A DNA stretch of 64,000 bases. Source: Eutypa lata. Lineage: Eukaryota > Ascomycota > Sordariomycetes > Xylariales > Diatrypaceae. The notes beneath the pieces were generated by a model. It had not been told where the DNA came from. It made no database searches and saw only the letters and a program-made list of their open reading frames with translations. Below are positions 55,261 to 64,000 of the stretch, piece after piece. The stretch covers positions 1,922,001 to 1,986,000 of the forward strand of contig JAKULF010000010.1 of the NCBI GenBank assembly GCA_022661535.1, in the 5' to 3' direction. Each line of letters starts with the position of its first letter. Positions within the stretch are counted from its first letter, which is position 1. A program made the translations under genes and the position numbers.

Positions 55261-56879
55261 AAATTTTTAAAACGTTATAATTTATTTATTAATAATTTTA
55301 AAAAATATAATTATTTATAATTATAAAAAAAAGATTTTTAATTTATAAATAATAAAATTATATTTAATTTTAATTTTTTTTTAATTATTATAAAATCTTT
55401 TTTATTAATTTATTATAAAGTTATTAAATATAATTTTTTTTATTACTTTTATTATTATTTTTAATTTTATTAAATAATTTTAATAATTTTACATTTAATT
55501 AATATAATAATTTTATATAATTTTAATAATAATACGTTTTAAAAACGTATAATTTATTAAAACTTTAAAAAATTTAAATATAAAAGTTTTTTAAAATTAT
55601 ATTTATATTATATTTATTATTTTATAAAATTTATTATAATATAATTAAATTAATTATTTATATTATTTAAAAAGTTAAAAAAATAATTAATTAAATAAAT
55701 TATAAACGAATTTTTTTATTTTTATATAATATTTTATTTATTTATTAAAATTAATAATAATTTAATAATAAAATTACTTTATTAATTTAAATTTATTAAA
55801 TACTTTTATTATTATTTTATATATAATATTATTTAAATTATTTTAATTAATTTAATTATTATTATATAATTTTTAATTTTTAATTTTTAATTTATTTATT
55901 ATTATATTTATTTAAAAGTAATTATATATATATATAATATAATTTTATTTAATAACGTTATTATTATTATTATTATTAATAATTTATTATTTTAATTATA
56001 TATTTTACGAAATTATTTATATATATTTTTTATATATTTTTTATATATAAATTAAATAAACGTAAAATAAAAAGATTTTAATTAAAATAATTATTATTAA
56101 AAAATATAATATAAAATTAATTAATATAAATCTTTTAATTAAAAAATATTATTTATAAAAAAAAAATTATAAACGATTAATAAAAAGCTTAAATATATTT
56201 ATTTATATAAATTAAATTACTTTTTATATATAAATTTATAAATTTTAAATATTAATTTAATATATTACGTTTTATAAATTATTATTATTTAAAAATATTA
56301 AAAGTATTTAAAATTAAAGTTTTAAAATTTAAAACTTTAAAGTTTAAAAATTTTTAAAATATTATTTTTTAAAAAAATTATTTAATATTTAATTATATAA
56401 ATATATATAATAAAAGTTAATATTAAAATAATATAAATAAAAAAAATTAAAGTTTATAATTTATAATTATTATAATTAAATAAATTATTTAAATTTATAT
56501 ATTATTTTTTTTAATATTTATTTTAAATATAATATATCGTTAATATCTTTTATAATTATTTAACTTTTTTTTAATATTTTTTTTTCGTATAATTAAATCG
56601 AAATAACTTTTAATTATATAAAAAAAAAATTATAATAAAGTTTAAAAATTATAAAAAAATACATTTAATATAAAAAGTTTAATTTTTTAAAATACGTAAC
56701 TTATAATTACGTAACGATTTATAAGCGTTAAAATATATAAAAAACTTTTTTTAATTAATTAAAATCGTTAATTAAAAATAATTTATTATATTTATTTTTT
56801 AAAATTATTTTATTATTATTTAATAATTACGTTATAATTTTATAATTATTTATATTTTTATAAAATTAAGTTTTATAAT

Positions 56880-57065
56880 TATATATAATTAAATTTTTTA
56901 AATTTTTAAAATATTTACGATTTATATAATATTAATTTATTAATTTTTATATATAAAATATTTAAATTAAAAAACATTAAAATATAATTCTTTTTATTTA
57001 TTATTTTTTATTATAATTAAAAAAAATAAATTATATTAATTTATATTATTATTTATTATAATATA
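56880..57065 (+). repeat. Dispersed repeat A, copy 4
   Basis: Matches copy 2 over the full length, including AATATTTACGATTTATATAA. Confidence 0.55.
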
Positions 57066-58260
57066 TATAATTTAAAATTTAAAATAATAATTAAAATAAT
57101 AAAAATATATTTATAATAAAATAAACTTTTATAAATTTTATTTTATTTATATTTAAATAATTTAAAAATATTAATTTTTAATTTTTTTTATTAATTTATA
57201 TTATATAATTATAATGTATTAAAAAATATTTAATTTATTTATTTAAATAATTATTTATAAAAAAGTTATTTAAAAATAATTTTATATAATAAAATTTTAA
57301 ACGTAATAATTTTAATAATATAATATATAATAATAATATATAAATTAAATAATTATTTAAATATATTTATAAATTTAAAATTTAAAATTTTTTAATTATA
57401 TATTATTATTATTATATTATTATTATTTTAATTATTTATAAAAGATTATATAAATATAATATATTATAATAATAATAATATATATTTATATAAAATATAA
57501 TTAAATATATTTATTATATAAACTTTATAAAATAATTTATTAATTTAAATTTATATAATTTTATTTTAATTTTAAATAAATTATAAAAACTTTTATATTT
57601 ATATTAAATTTATTAAATTTTATTTTAATTTATTATAAATTAATTTAATTTAATATATAATATTTATTATAATATGTATATATTTATTAAAAAATTTATT
57701 AATAAAAGTTATAATAAAACGTAATTATTACGATAAATATAATAAAAATTTATTAATATATAATTTTATTAAATAATTATTTTTATAATTATATTTATTT
57801 AACGTTTTTATTTATTATTATTTTTTTAATTTAAACTTTTATATAATTAATAAAACTTAAATTTTCTTTTATATTTAATGCTTTTATAATAATATTTATA
57901 ATATATAAAAAATTATATTTTATTAAAAAAAATTAAATTATTATAATTTATTTTTATTTTTAAAGAATTTAATTAATTTAAATTTAATATCTTAATATAA
58001 TATAAAATATATATATAATAATTTAAAATTTAAAATAATATTAATTATATATTAATTATAACGTTTTTATTAATTTAATATTATATAAAAAATATTAAAG
58101 TTTTTAATAAATAATTTATTATTATAATTTAAAGATTTTATTAAATTTTTAATATTTATTTAATATTTAAACAATAATATAACGAATTTATATAAAAATA
58201 ATTATAAATTTAATAAGGTTTTAATTTAAAGCTTTATATGCATTATATATAATATAAACA

Positions 58261-59195
58261 TCGTATCGGCTTAATATCGTTATAAAGACGTTCGAAATAT
58301 CCGGACGAGTGGCTCTACTTCGAAACTGGAGAATCCAGCTCCGGCCGCATCCGTACCACGTTCCTAGAGATAAAACAATGATATGAGCGAAATGGACCAA
58401 GCAACCGTTGTACTAGTGTAGGGAATACTTGAATTCACCCAAGCAAGGTTGAAGAAAGTCGGCCACAGGGAAGTGGAAGCAAGTCCGTGACCTCGAAGCT
58501 TAATTGCGTAAGCCATACCTCTCTGCTGACGAGGCTAAACACTTGCAGAAGACAATGCAAAGAAAGTAACGTCTGTATTAAAACAAGCGGCCGGCAACCT
58601 GAGCTATGTCATCTAGCAAGCCTCCATATACTCCGGCCGTCTACGAACACCTTTAAGTTTTCTGTTAAACTACCCCGGCCCGATTTGATTCAAGGATATC
58701 AGTGGTTGAAAGCGGTTTATAATTTTTAAGAGAAATTGACCCGGGTTGAGGGAACTTGGTTGGAATAGATGTTCTTCAATTTCTTTAGTAGGATGTCCGG
58801 ACCCGGATAAGAAACATAATAGTAGACAACCTATCTCCGGGGTCCAGTCTCCCAGTCTCAACAATCTGATCGAAGTACCTTATAGCGAGCTCTCCACTGA
58901 TACTCTGACTAGTTGCTAATATACATCCTAAAAATCTCAACTCAATGCTTGTTCATCCATCAGTTAGAGACAGTAATATTCTCACTACCGTAATTTATTC
59001 ACCAATTTCCAACTATCGATCGATTCACCCTTAGAATTAACAGGCCACGAAAACTGCGAAATGATCCTTTGATTTGACATAGGAGGCTGATGTTCCTGGG
59101 CGTAAGGGTGACAGAAGCGTTAATGATCGAATCGGATCAAACCAAACTCAACAGCCTGAATGGCGCACATCGACCCCGCAAAAACCCACCCCCTC
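58261..59195. other. Intergenic, no gene recognised
   Basis: Normal-composition DNA beyond the RIP block. Short frames (58,487-58,864) have no domain. The right end is the 3' side of the EthD-fold gene. Confidence 0.45.
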
Positions 59196-59507
59196 TTAGA
59201 CTGTGCTGGTAGCCTCGAGGTTGCCCACCCATTTGACGGGCGACGTATTGGTGAAGTTCTTGATGTCGCCGAAGATATCGCCAGTGGGCGCCTTCTGGAA
59301 TGCCTCGAGGCTCTCGAAGACGAGGACGGCCTGCACGTAGAATCCGGAGTCCTCGTCGAGGGTGGCCACCGACCAGCTCTTCAGGCCGTGGGGGCCCCAT
59401 ATCTTCGCCACTAGAGGCATGTGCGTTTTGAGGTAGTAGTCCATGTTGAAGTCGGACTTGGCCTCCTTCGGGTAGATGACATTGACGACGGATTGCTTGG
59501 AAGACAT
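59196..59507 (-). CDS. EthD-domain protein (dimeric alpha/beta barrel)
   Basis: One exon, 103 residues, starting MSSKQSVVNVIYPK. The core MDYYLKTHMPLVAKIWGPHG carries the conserved Tyr and His-Met-Pro-Leu of the EthD/stress-responsive A/B barrel fold. FYVQAVLVFESLEAFQKA and the following GDIFGDIKNFTN segment are typical of the C-terminal half. Small EthD-fold proteins are often cytosolic, sometimes acting as cyclases, decarboxylases or accessory proteins in polyketide and ring-degradation pathways. No such pathway is visible next to it, so function is open. A TATA-like box lies about 135 bp upstream. Confidence 0.88.
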   Translation of the reverse strand: MSSKQSVVNVIYPKEAKSDFNMDYYLKTHMPLVAKIWGPHGLKSWSVATLDEDSGFYVQAVLVFESLEAFQKAPTGDIFGDIKNFTNTSPVKWVGNLEATSTV

Positions 59508-59638
59508 TTTTTGATAAGGGGGATCGGTTGTGCAAGACGGTCACGGATAATTTTGATGTGGTTTGAAAGGGACTATGGGATGACTTTTGGGGAATCGTAA
59601 TGGGGTGAGGAGATAGGTTGCCCTAGGGATGAACACGC

Positions 59639-59645
59639 ATATATA
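59639..59645 (-). promoter_or_regulatory. TATA-like box upstream of the EthD-fold gene
   Basis: On the minus strand it reads CTATATATGC, about 135 bp before the ATG at 59507. Position and sequence fit a core promoter. Confidence 0.4.
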
Positions 59646-61774
59646 GTCGCAAATCCCTTTGGTGTATTTTGAGCCGAGGTTGCTGATGTAACACGATAGG
59701 GGTACCAATTCCTGCACCTGGCACTAGCACCGCGGAACTTTGTAATTATTTTATAGTTTAGGCACTTCTTTCATGGAGATAGGGATTATTTAGGGCCTAA
59801 TGTAGGGTTTGTACGCGGCGATAATATCGCCCATGCATTTCATAGGCGGGGTCTGGACTACGTCATTGGTGTAGACCAAATGAGGAGTAATTGGTGTTTA
59901 AGCAATGCAGCAGCTCCATTGCAACTAAAGGGGGGGCCTTGAGGATACCTACGTATTTGGCTCAATATACCTACCTAGTGGAAATTCCCGGATGGGTCGC
60001 GCTACCGGCAAGTGTTAGTTGGTTAGTGTTGTTCGGCGTTAAACTAGACCTGCAGAAAACCGTCAATATTATCGCCGAGTCCGATTTGTCGGTCGTTTTC
60101 TAAGCACGGCTTAGATTGTGGCAGCTGTTGTTTTATGAAAAATGGTTCAATGGACGAATATTAGTTATTTTTCATACGGCGGAGATAGAACTAGGGTTGA
60201 CAGGTGGCCATCATTATCAAGAGGCACCAATCTGACGTGTATGTCATCTTGAGACCCTAACACGCACGAAGTATCCGGCCAAATATTGAGATCTTACAAA
60301 GAGCTCTCCAGAGTCGGTCTTATGATGTGGATAGGTTAAATTATGATTATGTCCTTTTGTAAATAGAATCCGACTTGTTTGAGACCATCGTGGATCGTGA
60401 ATCTGTTCCCGGGGCAGCGAAGAACATTGTACCCGATTTACAAGGGGTTGTCGAGATACGACAGAAAAGATAAGCTGGGAGTAAACAAATCATGCTTGAA
60501 ACAGAGTGAAAATCTCGACATTGCACAGATATCCGCGATTTAAAATATCAGACTAAATGTACTGAAGGTGATTGTACCAGTATTAATTGCAGAGTTCAGT
60601 AGATTACGCCCCTTTCGTGATAGACTATTTATCGCCTTTCATTATATCATCCAGGCACATGTCTACATCTAAATTAAATATTGCCGATGGCTTGATAAAA
60701 GCAAGATTCCCTTCTCTGGGGATAGTCACGAAAGTAGAGTTACGATGCGCTAGGAACGTCCGGCCTTCATAGTTAGTAGTGGCTACCCATACAGGAGCTC
60801 GAGATTTATCCCTCACGCGAACGCTTTGTCATGCTTCGGTGAACCACTTCCGTTCACTCTTCCGTGATTGATAATAAGGGCTAAAGTTTGCCATGGGGTA
60901 TTGGGTTAAGTTAAACCGCAGTATTTCTTGACAGATTACAGCCTATCAATCTGGTGTCCATCGTTCTTGTCGGAATCGTCTATCGTGCCAAAATGAGATT
61001 AGACTAGTGAAATTTATAAGTAATCTTGATCTCGTCAACGCAGGGAGTTCGGCCAAGGCCATGATAGTTAATCATAACAGAGAGAAATGGTGCTCTAATG
61101 TAATGTCTAGTAGTAAGAAAAATCTAGTTTGTCTCTTATATAACTAGGTAGTCATTATGTGCATCTCTGACAGCTACCTATAAGTTCATTGTCCTACCTC
61201 GCTGGTCAAGTTATTACTCATAATAGTTGAATATATTTTCAATCTTGCACCTAATAACCACTAACCATCCGTGTAACTTCAATGGAATCCCTCATTTTGC
61301 CGTTCCTACTTTGTTTGATTATGCTATTTTAACTACCACAAGATGATGATGATGATTCTCCCCCTGCCCCCAGAGAATCTCATCGCCCCCTATCACCCCA
61401 CCACTCCAATCACACCATATATTTAACTACGTATACAAAACCCTAACTCATCACTACTTCGTAAAAGAGGATTTCCGTAACATCACTTGCCTACCAATGC
61501 ACATTAAATTGATAGCTTCAAAGGGGTAGAGTAACTGAGTAGCCAAACAAATTGGTACAGAGAAGGTGCCGCACGGTGCCGATAACAATAAATGAATGAA
61601 CATGCATAAACATCCGCCCAATTTACCTTGAACTATGGCGAGAACACCTCTTACCTCGGTGTGCAGAACAAGATGAAATGATGTGTTAAATTACCCACTT
61701 AACAGTACAGTAAGACGAGTCTGCCGATAGCGGAGTTCTGTGCCTTAGTATTAGTCACTGGCACTGTTGTTGAG

Positions 61775-61781
61775 TATATAT
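61775..61781 (+). promoter_or_regulatory. TATA-like box upstream of the M20 gene
   Basis: TATATAT about 185 bp before the start codon at 61962. This is weak, position-based support. Confidence 0.3.
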
Positions 61782-61961
61782 GGACTCAAATTACACAGCT
61801 GCATACCTCGTATCTTACTGTTCTCTAGGTATCTTATGTAAAAAGCATGTACCTAGGACCTTAAACTGGTCACTAAAGATCTCAGTTCTCAAGAACTTAC
61901 AGAATTAGGTTGTTCTAGAGACTTCTTCCGCCAGGAAACACCACTATTGCAACCTTTAATC

Positions 61962-63312
61962 ATGGACTCCAATTCTGGAACCACCAGCTCTTTAACCGAC
62001 CTGCTGCGCACTGCTCCTATAGACATCGAGGCATACGAGTCGCTCTATAAGCACTTTCATGAACACCCTGAGCTCTCGAATCTTGAGGTTGAAACCGCCA
62101 AAATGGTTGCAGTCGCGTTATCACGTCTTAGTGGTTTCAACATTACCACAAATATCGGGGGCTACGGCGTCGTCGGGGTGTTAGAGAATGGCCCAGGACC
62201 CACCATCCTCCTACGGGCCGACATGGACGCCCTCCCCATCTTGGAGGCAACCGGTCTTCCCTACTCTAGCACCGTCACTATGCTCGATACCGAGGGCATC
62301 AAGCGACCGGTGATGCACGCATGTGGTCATGATATGCATATGACATGTCTGCTCGCTGCAGCTGAAACGCTTCTTAAGCTCAAGCGATCGTGGAGCGGTA
62401 CACTGATTGTGCTATTCCAGCCCGCGGAGGAGCGCGGCAGCGGTGCGAAGGCGATGGTAGACGATGGTCTGTACGACAAGCACAATATCCCCGTGCCCGA
62501 CTTCGTGCTCGGCCAGCACGTGATGGCACTGCGGGCGGGAAGTGTGGGATCGAAGATGGGAACCATTATGGCGGGGGCGGATAGCATGAAAATTACACTG
62601 TTCGGGGTTGGTGGTCATGGGTCGCAGGTGGGTGATTTTTTAACCAACTGCAGAGTGATCTATTGCATTCGAGAACTGACACGTACAGCCGCATCGGACG
62701 ATTGACCCTGCCGTCATGGCCGCTCACGTGGTAGTGCGCCTCCAGACTATCACCAGTAGAGAGATCAACCCGACTGATATTTCCGTCCTAACCGTCGGGA
62801 GCTTGCAAGCCGGTCAGACGGAGAACGTCATCGCGGACTCGGCCGAGATCGGTCTCGACATACGCAGCGTGCGACCGGAAACGCGCGAGAAGCTTCTGGC
62901 ATCGATCCGGCGAATCGTCAAGGCCGAATGCCAAGCTAGCGGTTCGACGGTCGAGCCCGTGTTTAAAATGACACGGCACCTACCAAACACAGTGAACGAC
63001 GAGTCGATGACGAAGACGCTAGCAAAGAGCTTCAGCGAGCATTTTGGAGACAACTTCGATGCCAACATACCGACTACTACTATCGCGGAGGATTTTTCGA
63101 TCCTCGCCACGTCGCAAGGGCGGCCTTGTGCGTTCTGGCATTGGGGAGGGATAGAGGAGGGACTGTGGGATCAGAGGCTGAAGGAGGGGAGGATTGATGA
63201 TATTCCCGCTAATCATACAGCGAGGTTTGCCCCTGTGATACAACCTACGATGCGAACGGGTATCGATGCGCTCTGTGTGGCTGCTCTTACTTTCTTTAGC
63301 GAGAAGTTGTAA
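61962..63312 (+). CDS. M20 family metallopeptidase/amidohydrolase (M20D type)
   Basis: Two exons (61962-62627 and 62689-63312; 61-bp intron with CTGAC branch point) give 429 residues. Family members use two zinc ions to cleave N-acyl amino acids (hippurate or indole-acetyl-amino-acid hydrolase type). Metal-binding and catalytic motifs: RADMDALP, HACGHDMHM, FQPAEERGSGAKAM with the general-base Glu pair, GQHV, and after splicing GHGSQPHRTIDPAVMAAH in the dimerisation domain. The C-terminal TTTIAEDFSIL matches the last zinc-ligand region and NHTARFAPV the usual near-C-terminal H-x-P motif, here with Ala for Pro context. No signal peptide is seen, so it is probably cytosolic. The frame upstream of the ATG lacks another ATG. 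Confidence 0.93.
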
Positions 63313-64000
63313 TAATAACTATTGCAAGATTTATATGGATTATTATCATAATCTGATCTCTCTCTTAGGTACCTTTCACCACTGCAGCCCTCGAGGTGGT
63401 AACTTGTTAGGTAAATATTTACCTCGGGATCAAAGAGGGGGATCAGAGCTGGGGGTGCATAGATATAACTAGTATCGCCTGTTTCACTACAATTCAGGGG
63501 GGCGAGTACCTCTTTACAGGTCACCGAAGCTTCAGTCCCGGAGCTTCCCACTTGATCTTCATCTCAAATGCTAGGTCTACCTTATATCCTGACATAACTC
63601 AAGGTCTAATATGCAGTAGTTTACCGAACATTATATAATATTGAGTTACTCATTACTCTTGTATAGAAGAATAGAAGGATGACATGACGTCAAATGAAGA
63701 AAAACGCATATATCCTACGCTGAGCGAATTACCTTGGGATGCTCGAAAACTCGCTGTTGACTGTTGTGAATTTGTTGTTTATACAATACGAGGCTTATAT
63801 TTATTTAAATCAAGGCGGGTAAGGGGTAGATGTCCTAAGGTGAGTGCTGTGACAAGACATTCCCTTTTATACTAGGTAGGTATGAGTAGGGATCTTTGGC
63901 ATACGATCTATCCACCAAGTTAGATTCCTCCAATCCAATATACGCACCTATTCGCGAGGAATCGTGGATAAGGAGAGGATAATTTCAGTTAACGATACAT
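63313..64000. other. Intergenic to the window end
   Basis: No gene recognised. A frame at 63,684-63,875 beginning MTSNEEKRIYPTLSELPWDA could be the first exon of a gene, with a possible intron after it, but the window ends before this can be judged. Confidence 0.35.

Larger units (their letters stand above)
52757..58260. other. RIP-degraded block 2, part 3
   Basis: Nearly pure A/T. It contains one short LTR element (53,370-55,003) and three copies of dispersed repeat A. No coding sequence survives. G/C content recovers at about 58,250. Confidence 0.8.
59508..61961. other. Long intergenic region between EthD and M20 genes
   Basis: About 2.45 kb with divergent promoters at its ends. A minus-strand frame at 60,625-60,816 (including RAPVWVATTNYEGRTFLAHR) reads like protein for about 60 codons and could be a gene remnant. 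It has no start context or domain. Nothing else was recognised. Confidence 0.45.

Noticed and set aside
60625..60816. Minus-strand frame including RAPVWVATTNYEGRTFLAHR
   Set aside because: It looks protein-like but is short, has only a non-ATG start, and no splice-supported extension or domain. It is mentioned as a possible remnant only.
63684..63875. 63-codon frame near the window end
   Set aside because: It starts with ATG but has no recognisable domain and cannot be extended inside the window.

Overview
This is nuclear DNA of a filamentous ascomycete (Pezizomycotina, probably Sordariomycetes). The genes carry short 49-105 bp introns with GT/AG ends and CTAAC- or CTGAC-like branch points. 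The proteins are fungal in type. About half the window is extremely A+T-rich, gene-free DNA of the kind left by repeat-induced point mutation (RIP). There are no bacterial, organellar or CRISPR features.

Left gene block (1-21,390). In order: an Hsp70-like ATPase (minus); two tandem coiled-coil proteins whose C-terminal halves are paralogous; RIT1 (initiator-tRNA modification); an ABC1/COQ8 kinase (ubiquinone synthesis); RRP36 (18S rRNA processing, minus); an FCP1-like HAD phosphatase with an altered signature; an isochorismatase-fold protein lacking the expected catalytic cysteine; and a secreted GH43 glycosidase. Intergenic gaps lengthen towards the right edge.

First RIP block (21,390-39,115). 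It holds a complete but dead Ty1/copia retrotransposon (31,608-38,776; 215-bp LTRs, 5-bp target duplication). Its zinc-knuckle, reverse transcriptase and RNase H signatures can still be read through the mutations. Two GC-richer islands (26,380-27,700 and 29,480-30,690) are inverted copies of one tandem-repeat family. The second carries a tRNA-like pol III promoter and nested inverted repeats.

Gene island (39,230-44,850), between two RIP blocks: a P450 and a short-chain dehydrogenase, both minus and each rebuilt from four exons; a broken reading frame starting 4 bp after the P450 stop; and a possible small Cys-rich protein. P450 plus SDR resembles a small secondary-metabolism locus, but no backbone enzyme is visible.

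Second RIP block (44,850-58,260). It contains two more LTR elements (46,436-48,556 and 53,370-55,003), a foldback array near 45.0-45.5 kb, and a third copy of the island repeat (51,705-52,756). In that copy a 90-bp segment lies inverted relative to the collinear copy at 30.6 kb.

Right gene block (58,260-64,000): an EthD-fold protein (minus) and an M20 metallopeptidase/amidohydrolase (plus), separated by long stretches with no recognisable gene.
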